Assembly: GCF_004352835.1 (NCBI RefSeq)
Contig: NZ_SJSB01000007.1
Coordinates: forward strand, 149,302-213,301
DNA length: 64,000 nt
Direction of reading: 5' to 3'
DNA from: Marinomonas flavescens
GTDB lineage: Bacteria; Pseudomonadota; Gammaproteobacteria; Pseudomonadales; Marinomonadaceae
The position numbers and the translations under genes were made by a program. Under the pieces are notes generated by a model. The model was not told where the DNA came from. It did not search any database and saw only the letters and a program-made list of their open reading frames with translations. Within the stretch, counting starts at the first letter, position 1, and every line of letters starts with the position of its first letter. Positions 29,115 to 37,912 of this stretch are shown here, piece after piece.

Positions 29115-29432
29115 ATGAAGTTTGAACTGGTTGATCGTCAAGGCTATATTCCTGATCTTAACTATGGTGAAGCAGGCCAAGAATTAGCGTGCTTTGTTCC
29201 TGCTGGCTATCCTTTTAAACAAGTATCCTATGATAACGGCGAAGGCGAAGTATCCATCGATAACCATATTTGGCATTTTTTCTTTACTCAAGAAGGCATC
29301 GGTGTTCGATTACTAGATGGTATTGTTTCGCTGAAGGAAGCTGAGAAATTTATACTTGCGGTTAAATCTCACATATGGGGAGACTCTAATCAGCAAGTTC
29401 AAATTTTCCTTGCTGGTGTGACTCCTATGTAG
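29115..29432 (+). CDS. Small conserved-looking protein of unknown function
   Basis: 105 residues with no signal peptide or membrane segment. It is slightly acidic and mixed alpha/beta in appearance, with aromatic clusters such as NHIWHFFFTQEG. I do not recognise a family. A strong GAGGAG site at good spacing, plus its own terminator, argues that it is a real gene. It stands alone between the glycosyltransferases and sseA. Confidence 0.75.
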   Translation: MKFELVDRQGYIPDLNYGEAGQELACFVPAGYPFKQVSYDNGEGEVSIDNHIWHFFFTQEGIGVRLLDGIVSLKEAEKFILAVKSHIWGDSNQQVQIFLAGVTPM

Positions 29433-29462
29433 AGCTATTTCAGAGCGGGGCATACAAACTAA

Positions 29463-29500
29463 AAAAACCGTCACTTCAAATTAATAAAAAGAGACGGTTT
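29463..29500 (+). terminator. Terminator between the small unknown gene and sseA
   Basis: AAAACCGTC (29463-29471) pairs with GACGGTTTT (29492-29500) around a 20-base AT-rich loop. T-rich ends on both strands suit the convergent genes. Confidence 0.8.
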
Positions 29501-29529
29501 TCTTTATTTTTCACTCTTTTGAGTGTTAT

Positions 29530-30369
29530 TTAGACCTGTACATTTGCCGCTCGCAACATACGCTTAGACCACTGACTCCAAGAGCCGACATAAATACGCT
29601 TAGCTTCAATACCTGCATGATTCAATGCTAATACATTATGGCAAGAGGTAATCCCTGAACCACAATAATGTACATATTCTTCATTATCCGATAACAAAGT
29701 ACCCCACCCCGTTTTTAGCTCATCTTCTGTTTTAAAAAGCCCTTTAGCATTTAAATTTTCAGAGAAAGGACGATTAATTGCCCCTGGAATATGGCCTGCA
29801 ACAAGATCAATCGTTTCATTTTCACCATTAAAACGATCAGAAGAACGCGCATCAATAAGTTGGAAAAGATTTAATTCAAAATTTTCCACGATCTTATTCT
29901 CTGTCACTTCCCAGGGGAAAGAGACTTCAAACCGATGATCTGAGGGCAATAAATCCGCACTCTCTGTTGATATTGGCAACCCTTGTTCTCTCCACGCAGC
30001 AATGCCTCCGTCCAAGACAAGTACATTAATACCTTGCTGAGAAAGCATCCACCAAGCACGAGCAGCAATGGCACCACCCATGTCATCATAGACCACGACT
30101 TGGGATTTCTGATTTATCCCCCAATGCTGAAGTTGATCCGCAAACACAGCCGTTTCTGGTAAAGGGTGGCGGCCTGAGTATTCCGTTTCTACACCAGCCA
30201 ACTCATGATGAACATCAACAAAAATGGCCTTAGGGATATGTTCTTTCTCGTACTCTTTTCTCCCTTTTTCATGATCCGTTAAATAAAACCGACAATCTAA
30301 AAGGATGACATTATCTTGCTTAATTATTTCATTCAAAGCCTGTGCGCTAATCAAGGTCTGTAACAACAT
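29530..30369 (-). CDS. sseA: 3-mercaptopyruvate sulfurtransferase
   Basis: Two-rhodanese-domain enzyme of 279 residues (E. coli SseA 281). The inactive N-terminal domain has RHPLPETAVFADQLQHWG, and the active domain has the catalytic loop CGSGITS near residue 235. The CGSG(V/I)T form favours mercaptopyruvate over thiosulfate. It transfers sulfane sulfur to thiols or cyanide in the cytosol. AAGGAA precedes the ATG. It is monocistronic. Confidence 0.93.
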   Translation of the reverse strand: MLLQTLISAQALNEIIKQDNVILLDCRFYLTDHEKGRKEYEKEHIPKAIFVDVHHELAGVETEYSGRHPLPETAVFADQLQHWGINQKSQVVVYDDMGGAIAARAWWMLSQQGINVLVLDGGIAAWREQGLPISTESADLLPSDHRFEVSFPWEVTENKIVENFELNLFQLIDARSSDRFNGENETIDLVAGHIPGAINRPFSENLNAKGLFKTEDELKTGWGTLLSDNEEYVHYCGSGITSCHNVLALNHAGIEAKRIYVGSWSQWSKRMLRAANVQV

Positions 30370-30489
30370 ATCTATTCCTTACTTAATGTTTTGCAACGAA
30401 AATGTATCGCGTTAATCTCATAAATCTACTTTGATTGATCACTTTTTGCTAATATTCCATATTAACTTTACTACTTCAATGAGCACCGA

Positions 30490-31260
30490 ATGATTCGTAT
30501 TGACCTATTACTTACTGAGCAAGGCTTGGCTAAATCTCGATCTCAAGCACAAACTTTTATCAGTGAGGGCCGCGTCTCCTTCAAGCAAGAGGAAAAATGG
30601 GTCACCGTCACCAAACCTAGCCTCAAGCTTGAACCTGAATGCGAATTGAAGATTGTTGCAGATCATGCTGATCGCTACGTCTCTCGAGGCGCGTTAAAGT
30701 TAGAAGGCGCCCTCAAATACACAAAAATCGACATTTCTGGATTTAAAGTCTTGGATGTAGGCCAGTCCACCGGCGGCTTTAGCGATTGCGCTATTCAACA
30801 CGGTGCAGAGCATGTTGTCGGCGTGGAAGTAGGACATGATCAACTAGACAAGCGCTTGCGCGAGGATTCTAGGGTAACGTGTTTGGAAGGTATTAATGCC
30901 AGACACCTCACCGCTGATGATCTTACCCATCATTTTCCTAGTGGCGGCTTTGACCTTGTTGTAATGGATGTTTCTTTTATTTCTCAAACAAAAATACTGC
31001 CACAGTTACCAGCTTTACTAAAACCATGCGGTGATTTAATCACACTTGTTAAACCGCAATTTGAGGTAGGTAAGGAATTCATTGGAAAAGGGGGCTTGGT
31101 AAAAAACAAACAACGAGTCAAGCAGCTTGAAGAAGACATCCAACAATTTATAAAAAGCATCGGCATGGTTGTCAAATGTTACATTGAAAGCCCAATAAAA
31201 GGCGGTGATGGCAATCAAGAATTTCTTCTTTGGGCCACAAAAAAGAGTGATAAACGATGA
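30490..31260 (+). CDS. tlyA: TlyA-family rRNA 2'-O-methyltransferase
   Basis: 256-residue protein with an N-terminal S4 RNA-binding domain (residues 1-65, MIRIDLLLTEQGLAKSRSQA) and an FtsJ-like methyltransferase domain. LDVGQSTGGFSDC (about 91-103) is the SAM site, and FDLVVMDVSFIS and LVKPQFEVG follow. The family methylates rRNA cytidines; the old name hemolysin A is historical. Its stop abuts the stop of the convergent MATE gene with no gap. Confidence 0.93.
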   Translation: MIRIDLLLTEQGLAKSRSQAQTFISEGRVSFKQEEKWVTVTKPSLKLEPECELKIVADHADRYVSRGALKLEGALKYTKIDISGFKVLDVGQSTGGFSDCAIQHGAEHVVGVEVGHDQLDKRLREDSRVTCLEGINARHLTADDLTHHFPSGGFDLVVMDVSFISQTKILPQLPALLKPCGDLITLVKPQFEVGKEFIGKGGLVKNKQRVKQLEEDIQQFIKSIGMVVKCYIESPIKGGDGNQEFLLWATKKSDKR

Positions 31261-32640
31261 TTACAATATGTCGTCGTAGCCTACAGATTGCCTAGTAGAA
31301 AAAAACCTCTCTTCTTTTTCTTCGAGGCTCTTAAGGTATTTACAGGCCATATAAAAACCCAAGCAACCAAAAATTACCGAACCAACCGCTTGCCCAAACA
31401 AGACTCCTTCAGCCCCCATAAATGAGCCAAAAATAAAGATTAAAGGCCAAGTACCTAGCGTTGCTCGGCCAAAGTTGAGCAAGGTACTATTGAATGGTTT
31501 ACCTAGGTTGTTAAACACGGCAATAGCAATAAACAATAAGCTTTGAAAGAAGAAACTAAAAGACACATACGTTGCAAAAAAACGAATAAGGTCTGCGGCT
31601 CTTTGCGTTGCATTAAATACAGAAACCAGCCAATCTTGCATAAAGTACAAAGAAAAACACAAGACAAGACAGTAGCCAAAAGCATAGGTCACCGCACTAT
31701 AAATAGCCCTATGCATACGATCAAAATGTCGGGCACCATAATTCTGAGCTAAAATCGGACCTACCGCACCAGACAAGGCAAATAAGCCGCCAAATACCAC
31801 AGGTATGATACGACCAATGATAGCAATGGCAGCAACAGCATCATCCCCAAAGGTCGCGGTATGACTCATCACTATGGTGTTAGCTAATGGCGAGGACAAG
31901 CTTGTCAACATAGCTGGCAAGGCTATTTTAGAAATTGGTTTGATATCAGCAAAAAACTCCATGATATCAAACTTACCCAGCATCTTATGGACATGCACTA
32001 CTCCATAATAAGACACTATCACCATAGAAAAACGGGCAATTAAAGACGCTAACGCCGCACCTTGAACCCCCATCCCCAAAGCAAAAATAAAAATAGGGTC
32101 TAGTATCGCATTGACTATCCCACCAATTAAAGTGGCATACATGGCACGCCGTGCATCGCCCAACGCGCGCATAATGCCAGATCCTATCATACCAATCATC
32201 ACCGCAGGCATGCCTAAGACCAGAATATGTAAATAGCCACTGGCTAGCTCAAGTGTCCGCCCACTCGCACCAATAAAGGATAAAACTTCAGAAATATGAG
32301 GCCACAAAAACAATACGATTCCGGTAGAAAAGACAATACCGAAAGCCAACACATTCACAGCTCGGCGCTTCGCAAGCGCCACATTCCCCTCACCTATTGC
32401 CCTAGCAACCAGAGCGGTAGCAGCAATAGAGACAGCAATGCTCAAAGAGATCGTAAAGAACATAATAGTGCCAGCAAAACCCACCGCCGCCACCGCTTCT
32501 TTTTCACCCAACATAGAAAGAAAAAGCATGTCGACTAGATCAACCAAAAACATACACATCAAACCAAGAGCACTGGTAAATGACATCATCACCACATGCT
32601 TTAACGTTGAACCTTGTGTTAGTTTTGCCTGATGCGGCAT
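31261..32640 (-). CDS. MATE-family multidrug efflux protein
   Basis: Inner-membrane antiporter of 459 residues with twelve predicted segments in two MatE repeats. The start MSFTSALGLMCMFLVDLVDMLFLSML is typical of the NorM/DinF-like branch. It exports cationic drugs in exchange for Na+ or H+. The C-terminal tail after the last segment is short and polar. It converges with tlyA without any terminator between. Confidence 0.93.
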   Translation of the reverse strand: MPHQAKLTQGSTLKHVVMMSFTSALGLMCMFLVDLVDMLFLSMLGEKEAVAAVGFAGTIMFFTISLSIAVSIAATALVARAIGEGNVALAKRRAVNVLAFGIVFSTGIVLFLWPHISEVLSFIGASGRTLELASGYLHILVLGMPAVMIGMIGSGIMRALGDARRAMYATLIGGIVNAILDPIFIFALGMGVQGAALASLIARFSMVIVSYYGVVHVHKMLGKFDIMEFFADIKPISKIALPAMLTSLSSPLANTIVMSHTATFGDDAVAAIAIIGRIIPVVFGGLFALSGAVGPILAQNYGARHFDRMHRAIYSAVTYAFGYCLVLCFSLYFMQDWLVSVFNATQRAADLIRFFATYVSFSFFFQSLLFIAIAVFNNLGKPFNSTLLNFGRATLGTWPLIFIFGSFMGAEGVLFGQAVGSVIFGCLGFYMACKYLKSLEEKEERFFSTRQSVGYDDIL

Positions 32641-32667
32641 TCATTTCCCCTGATATCGACTCATATG

Positions 32668-32700
32668 AAAAAGCCGGATGAGGTTTCACTCGTCCGGCTT
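32668..32700 (-). terminator. Terminator of lon
   Basis: AAGCCGGA pairs with TCCGGCTT, extended inwards by GAG/CTC after one mismatch. On the minus strand it is followed by five T. Confidence 0.85.
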
Positions 32701-32753
32701 AATTATTTTCTCACGTATCTTTACCAGTGAGAATGCATTCTTTGTGGATATGA

Positions 32754-35180
32754 TCAGTGAATATCGTTACTGCCTCGATTAAAGACAATTTTTTCCACAT
32801 CTGTAAAACGTTCTGCGAAATGAATGGTCATTCCTTCCTTGACCGAATCGGGTAATTCCTCGAAATCTCGACGATTAGGCTCTGGTAAAATCACTTCACT
32901 TATTCTACTGCGCTTTGCCGCAATAAGTTTTTCACGAATACCGCCAACCGCTAACACTTGGCCTGTTAATGTAAGTTCACCTGTCATCGCTAACCCTCGA
33001 CGTATAGGCTCATTTCTTGCCAATGACATCAAAGCCGTTGCCATGGTAACTCCAGCACTTGGACCATCTTTGGGAGTAGCGCCTTCCGGCACATGCAAAT
33101 GAATCAAACTCTTATCAAAAAACTCAGGAGCCTTTTGATAACTCTTGGCATGGGAGAAGACATAGGAATAAGCGATTTCGGCTGATTCTTTCATCACATC
33201 ACCCAGCTTACCAGTGAGTTTTAAGCCACGTGTTAGTTCATGTACTTTATTAGCTTCAATCGGTAAGGTCGCTCCACCCATAGACGTCCAAGCCAAACCA
33301 GTAACCACGCCAACACCTTGTAAGGTTTTTTCTGGGCGGAAATACGGCATGCCAAGCAATGTTTCTACGTCTTTCACACCAACACTGATGCCGTCCTTTT
33401 CACCTGTCATCAAGCTTACTACTGACTTCCGCAAAATCTTTTGTAACAGTTTATCCAAGCCTCGAACCCCAGCTTCACGAGCATAATGTTCAATAATATG
33501 ACGTAACGCGGCATCAGTGATATTTAACTGTTTTTTCAGCAGCTTATTTTTCTTGAGCAATTTAGGCCATAAATGCTGTTTGGCAATCGCCAGTTTTTCG
33601 TCACCAATATAACCAGACAAGCGAATCACATCCATACGGTCTAATAATGGTGCGGGAATAGTATCCAACTGGTTTGCCGTACAGATAAACAAGGTCTTAG
33701 ACAAATCTACTCGCATGTCTAAATAATGATCTAAAAATTCACTGTTTTGTTCTGGGTCCAATGCTTCTAATAGAGAAGACGCGGGATCGCCTTGGAAAGA
33801 AGAGCCAATTTTATCTACTTCATCCAGCATAATGACCGGATTTTCCACCTCTACGTCTTTTAGCGCTTGAACAAACTTACCAGGCAATGCCCCTACATAA
33901 GTACGACGATGGCCTTTTATTTCTGCTTCGTCACGCATGCCACCCAAACTAAAACGGTAAAACTTACGATTTAAGGATTCGGCGATGGATTTACCAATCG
34001 AGGTTTTACCAACCCCTGGCGGCCCCACCAGTAACAAAATCGAACCTCCCATTTCGCCACGATGAGCACCAAGCGCTAGAAACTCAACAATGTGATCTTT
34101 GATATCACCTAAACCTGCATGATGAGATTCCAATACATCACGCGCGATCTTAATATCAAGATTATCCTTTGAATGAACTCCCCATGGAATCGAAGTAGCC
34201 CAATCTAAGTAATTACGTGTCACTCCATATTCTGGCGAGCCAGTTTCAAGAATACTTAACTTATGAAGCTCTTCTTGAATCTTCTCGTTCACCGAATCAG
34301 GAACCGTTTTCCCTTCGAGACGAGCTTCAAAAGATTCTACATCAGATGTCCGATCGTCTTTGGATATACCCAGCTCTTTTTGAATGACTTTGAGCTGTTC
34401 TTTTAAGAAGAACTCACGCTGATGATGACTAATTTTCTCATTTACTTCCGCACTAATTTCATTCTGCAGACGAGCAATTTCAAGCTCTTTCTTAAGCAAT
34501 GTCAGTGACAAATGCATTCTAGCGGGAACAGATATTGTTTCTAGAACTTCATATAATTCTTTAGCATCACCCGACGTAATTGAAGCCGCAAAGTCAGCCA
34601 ACAAACCGGGCTCATTAAACGAAAAGCGACCAAGATACTGGCGAAGGTCTTCGCTGAATAGCGGGTTTAAACGAATCAGCTCTTTGATCGAATCTAAAAT
34701 AGCAATCGAATATGCTTTTGATTCGTCATTGTTTACTTTTGAATCGTTGATATAACGAACCCTTGCAAGGTATGGCGCGGTTTCGCTCAACCATTCAACA
34801 ACCTCAAATCGTTTAACACCTTGTGCTAAGAAGGTAATTTTATCATTTTGTTTTTCTGCTTTATGCACTCTTGCAACGCAACCGATTGTACGAAACGCTT
34901 CCACTGGAGGCGCGCCCTTTACTTTATCGGCATAAACTAAACCCACAGCCATTTGTGGATTTTCTGCAATAAGATCTAATGTGTTTTCCCATGGATCAGC
35001 ATCCACCATCACTGGCTGCACTTGTGCAGGAAAAAAAGGACGACTAGAAATAGGTAAAATATAAAGAGTATCGGGAAGGACATCGTCCGGAAGTGCTAAT
35101 GCCCTAGGATCGCTGATAGCGACATCATCAGCTTCAATATCTTCTAATTGCTCATCTGTGTACTGCTCATCATTACTCAT
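32754..35180 (-). CDS. lon: ATP-dependent serine protease Lon
   Basis: Cytosolic AAA+ protease of 808 residues. The N-terminal substrate-binding domain spans about 35-230. Walker A is GPPGVGKT (386-393) and Walker B is VIMLDEVDK. The Ser708-Lys751 catalytic dyad sits in DGPSAG and GGIREKLIAAK. It is longer than E. coli Lon (784), with an acidic N-terminal extension. It lies beside upp and a MATE gene, not next to clpPX and hupB as in E. coli, so another lon elsewhere is possible. I saw no convincing sigma-32 promoter in the upstream spacer. Confidence 0.96.
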   Translation of the reverse strand: MSNDEQYTDEQLEDIEADDVAISDPRALALPDDVLPDTLYILPISSRPFFPAQVQPVMVDADPWENTLDLIAENPQMAVGLVYADKVKGAPPVEAFRTIGCVARVHKAEKQNDKITFLAQGVKRFEVVEWLSETAPYLARVRYINDSKVNNDESKAYSIAILDSIKELIRLNPLFSEDLRQYLGRFSFNEPGLLADFAASITSGDAKELYEVLETISVPARMHLSLTLLKKELEIARLQNEISAEVNEKISHHQREFFLKEQLKVIQKELGISKDDRTSDVESFEARLEGKTVPDSVNEKIQEELHKLSILETGSPEYGVTRNYLDWATSIPWGVHSKDNLDIKIARDVLESHHAGLGDIKDHIVEFLALGAHRGEMGGSILLLVGPPGVGKTSIGKSIAESLNRKFYRFSLGGMRDEAEIKGHRRTYVGALPGKFVQALKDVEVENPVIMLDEVDKIGSSFQGDPASSLLEALDPEQNSEFLDHYLDMRVDLSKTLFICTANQLDTIPAPLLDRMDVIRLSGYIGDEKLAIAKQHLWPKLLKKNKLLKKQLNITDAALRHIIEHYAREAGVRGLDKLLQKILRKSVVSLMTGEKDGISVGVKDVETLLGMPYFRPEKTLQGVGVVTGLAWTSMGGATLPIEANKVHELTRGLKLTGKLGDVMKESAEIAYSYVFSHAKSYQKAPEFFDKSLIHLHVPEGATPKDGPSAGVTMATALMSLARNEPIRRGLAMTGELTLTGQVLAVGGIREKLIAAKRSRISEVILPEPNRRDFEELPDSVKEGMTIHFAERFTDVEKIVFNRGSNDIH

Positions 35181-35381
35181 AATTTATGTCTCAATGAATC
35201 CATTTTTCATTATCAATATTGAGATTCGAAAAATTGCATCAGAATCTAATTAAGTTATGTATTTATGTAATGCCAATCCGTATGAAAACAATCCCTAAAA
35301 AAACTTTCCCATTCTTTGTTAATTCCAGCATCCATTAACTAAAAAGACAGGATTGATTATTAACCGATAAAACCATTGTGG

Positions 35382-35387
35382 TATCAT
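35382..35387 (+). promoter_or_regulatory. Candidate extended -10 of the upp promoter
   Basis: TGG followed by TATCAT lies 83 bases before the upp ATG. There is no good -35. The rest of the divergent 35181-35469 lon-upp spacer is AT-rich with no other feature I can support. Confidence 0.35.
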
Positions 35388-35469
35388 TCCTGAAATTACT
35401 TCCGCAAGCCGCTACCTAAACAAGGTGATAAAGCGCCGCGCCCACTTTGAATTGAAAGGAACCCACACT

Positions 35470-36126
35470 ATGACTCGCGACCAACTTCTTGATACTTACT
35501 CTGATATTTTCGTGATCAACCACCCTTTTGTTAAACATAAACTAACGAGTCTACGAGATAAAAACACCAGCACTCGTGAATTTCGCATGCTAGTAGAAGA
35601 GCTAGGAACCTTAATAGGTTATGAAGCAACTCACGATTTGGAAACGGTTGATACCGAGATAGAGACACCTCTAGAAACAACAATGAGCCCTGTTTTGAAG
35701 GGGAAAAAACTATGCATCGTCACCATCATGCGAGCTGGTAATGGTTTAGCAGAAGGCGTACTTAAATTATCTCCTTCCGCTCGCGTTGGTCATGTTGGTA
35801 TGTATCGCGATCCGGAAACTAAACAGCCTGTTGAATACTACTCAAAAATGCCACATTCAGTGGATGAAAGAACCATCATTGTTGTCGACCCTATGTTAGC
35901 CACTGGCAACTCAGCCATTGCTGCAATTGATAAAGTGAAATCAATGGGTGCAAAAGACATTCGCTTCATCTGCTTGTTCGCAGCACCTGAAGGCATTGAA
36001 GCGTTTAAAAAAGTGCATCCAGATGTATCAATGTACATAGGTTCTATTGATCGTGAACTAGATGAACATGCTTACATTCGCCCAGGTGTTGGTGATGCAG
36101 GTGACCGTATTTACGGAACTCGCTAA
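35470..36126 (+). CDS. upp: Uracil phosphoribosyltransferase
   Basis: Pyrimidine salvage enzyme that makes UMP from uracil and PRPP. It has 218 residues (E. coli 208). The PRPP loop [12 protein letters not shown] and the uracil-binding C-terminal segment [16 protein letters not shown] are clear. A GTG at 35425 is open, but the ATG at 35470 follows AAAGGA and fits the family start. It is the opposite-strand neighbour of a RutR-like regulator. Confidence 0.97.
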   Translation: MTRDQLLDTYSDIFVINHPFVKHKLTSLRDKNTSTREFRMLVEELGTLIGYEATHDLETVDTEIETPLETTMSPVLKGKKLCIVTIMRAGNGLAEGVLKLSPSARVGHVGMYRDPETKQPVEYYSKMPHSVDERTIIVVDPMLATGNSAIAAIDKVKSMGAKDIRFICLFAAPEGIEAFKKVHPDVSMYIGSIDRELDEHAYIRPGVGDAGDRIYGTR

Positions 36127-36128
36127 GT

Positions 36129-36162
36129 AAAAAAGGCCATCAACCTAGCGATTGATGGCCTT
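36129..36162 (-). terminator. Terminator between upp and the LysE-family gene
   Basis: AAGGCCATCAA (36133-36143) pairs with TTGATGGCCTT (36152-36162). Six A on the left give a good T run on the minus strand (LysE-family gene); the plus-strand T run is weak. Confidence 0.85.
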
Positions 36163-36206
36163 CTCAGCGTTTTAAAAATTCTTTTAGAACGCAATTATTT
36201 AATAAT

Positions 36207-36827
36207 CTAACCCTTTAATCCCAAATAACAACCTGCCAGCGCCATAATACTGCCTGCGGATCGATTTAATCCTTTCATCGCTTTTTCAGATTTCATATAA
36301 CGACGCGCTTGTGAAGCGCCTACAGAAACAATAGACAGACCAAGTAGCAAAGCAGAAAATGCAATCACTGCGGCCAATATGATGTCCATTCCATGCAGTG
36401 CAGTTACATCCAGAAAACTGGGTAAAAATGCGATATAAAAGACGATAACCTTAGGATTTGATGCTGAGATCATAAAACCCTGAAGAAAACTAGCAAAGCC
36501 ATTCTTAGCATTCTTCGATGAGGATACTCCATCGGATTCAGAGACAGAGGCTGTCCACATTTTCCAACCAAGATAGATCAGATAGGCCGCTCCAAAGTAG
36601 CGTATCACTAAAAATACCGTTTCCCATTGTGCCGCAATTGCAGCCAATCCGTAGCAAGCCATAATGAGATAAACAATGTCGCTTAATGCCATGCCGACAC
36701 ACAGCATGATTGAGTTTTTCGCGCCACGTACCATGCTACGACCAATGATTGCGAATACCCCAGGCCCTGGGGTAATACTAAAAACAAAGATAGCAATAAA
36801 AAAAGTAATTGCACTTTGGAAGGTCAT
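36207..36827 (-). CDS. LysE/RhtB-family amino-acid exporter
   Basis: 206-residue inner-membrane protein with about six segments and the family start FSITPGPGVFAIIGRSMV (about 16-33). Members export amino acids or related small molecules. Its ATG overlaps the stop of the TetR gene (ATGA), so it is the likely target and partner of that regulator. Substrate unknown; the RutR-like partner and neighbouring upp hint at a pyrimidine-linked compound, but that is inference. Confidence 0.88.
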   Translation of the reverse strand: MTFQSAITFFIAIFVFSITPGPGVFAIIGRSMVRGAKNSIMLCVGMALSDIVYLIMACYGLAAIAAQWETVFLVIRYFGAAYLIYLGWKMWTASVSESDGVSSSKNAKNGFASFLQGFMISASNPKVIVFYIAFLPSFLDVTALHGMDIILAAVIAFSALLLGLSIVSVGASQARRYMKSEKAMKGLNRSAGSIMALAGCYLGLKG

Positions 36828-37474
36828 ATCGAAACCTCTTTCACACCACAGCCGGCTAATACCATTCGTGTGATAAACTGCTTGGCTTCTTCATAATCGT
36901 TTTCTTCCAACATTTCTTTGTTGAGCAGCACTTTCACCTGTGCATCAAAGTCAGCATAGGTTTGCGTCATTGCCCACATACTAATAAAAAGATGCTCTGT
37001 AGAAATAGGCGCCATTAGGCCTTGGTCTATCCAGGTCTGAATCGTATTTTTTTCGCGACTTAATTCCGTTACAAAATGCTCACGAAGATAACTTAATACA
37101 AACTCATCCTCGCCGATAAGCGCCATGGAAAACACTTTAGATGCACTAACATTGAAACGAGATTGATCAATTTTCTCAGAAATATAACGCGTTAAGTTTT
37201 TTTGCGGCCCATCTTCTAATTTGAATTGACTAACCGATGCTAGCCACATCGACAAAATACGCTCCAATACTGCTTCTAATAAATCTTTCTTAGAACGGTA
37301 GTAATAATGGATATTCGCCTTAGGTAAATTGGCTTCATTCGCAATCATTTGTGTCGTTGTTTTTGCTAAGCCTTGACGAGCAAAAACACGCTCTGCCGTT
37401 TCAAGAATAAGTGCTTGATTTTGCGCACGAATGTGCGTTTTTAACTGATCTTTTGCTCTCTTTACTTCAGACAA
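36824..37474 (-). CDS. TetR-family regulator, RutR-like
   Basis: 216 residues. The N-terminal HTH is around TTTQMIANEANLPKANIHYY (about 39-58). The C-terminal domain has HLFISMWAMTQTYADFDAQV, very like the same region of E. coli RutR, which senses uracil and thymine. The start is a TTG with GAGG seven bases upstream; no in-frame ATG lies near the family start. It forms a coupled pair with the LysE-family exporter. Confidence 0.88.
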   Translation of the reverse strand: MSEVKRAKDQLKTHIRAQNQALILETAERVFARQGLAKTTTQMIANEANLPKANIHYYYRSKKDLLEAVLERILSMWLASVSQFKLEDGPQKNLTRYISEKIDQSRFNVSASKVFSMALIGEDEFVLSYLREHFVTELSREKNTIQTWIDQGLMAPISTEHLFISMWAMTQTYADFDAQVKVLLNKEMLEENDYEEAKQFITRMVLAGCGVKEVSI

Positions 37475-37617
37475 AATAATGCCTCATTGACTGACGGATA
37501 GACGGATATTAACTAAAGGAGGAAACATTGCTTTCTGTGACCGACAATATTAATAGTAAAGATAACATTCTTTAATAGGAGTAAGAAGCAACAGAAAGGA
37601 AAGATAAAAATTTGCAT
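37475..37617. other. Upstream spacer of the RutR-like gene
   Basis: AT-rich. It should hold the promoter of the RutR-like/LysE pair reading left. No clear palindrome for a TetR dimer stands out. Confidence 0.3.
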
Positions 37618-37760
37618 AAAAAAAAGGGAGCCGAAGCTCCCCATTTCCCCTCACAGCAGAGACGTTAAACGACTATAGGCATTCATCGTTACGCTAACTG
37701 CTGCACCACGTTGGCTCAGTTATTGTTAAAATCGGTCTCTTTGACTTTTCCTAACAATGT
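37618..37760 (-). ncRNA. Candidate structured small RNA or processed 3' UTR
   Basis: Read on the minus strand, three hairpins follow one another. The first pairs ATTGTTA with TAACAAT (37752-37758 with 37722-37728) over an inner GTC/GAC. The second pairs CAGCAG with CTGCTG (37698-37703 with 37654-37659) around an 8-bp bulged stem. The third is a strong terminator of GGGAGC, a TTCG loop and GCTCCC followed by eight T. It lies 150-290 bases beyond the stop of the GGDEF gene, far for that gene's own terminator. The 5' end and promoter are not resolved. I do not recognise an RNA family. Confidence 0.5.
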
Positions 37761-37912
37761 TCTTTATCAAAGCAATCACGCACTATACGTAATTCACTTG
37801 TAATAGATGCCTTTCAAAAAGGTATCTATGAAGTCGTTTTAAGAATTATAAACAGCTATTTTATAAGCGCAATAGATTGAAAGAAAATATCTGACCATTT
37901 GTACAAGTTTTT

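Noticed and set aside
35181..35424. Sigma-32 promoter for lon
   Set aside because: No CTTGAA/CCCCAT-like pair with proper spacing was found on the minus strand.
35425..35469. N-terminal extension of Upp from a GTG
   Set aside because: The extension is unlike the family, and AAAGGA precedes the later ATG.
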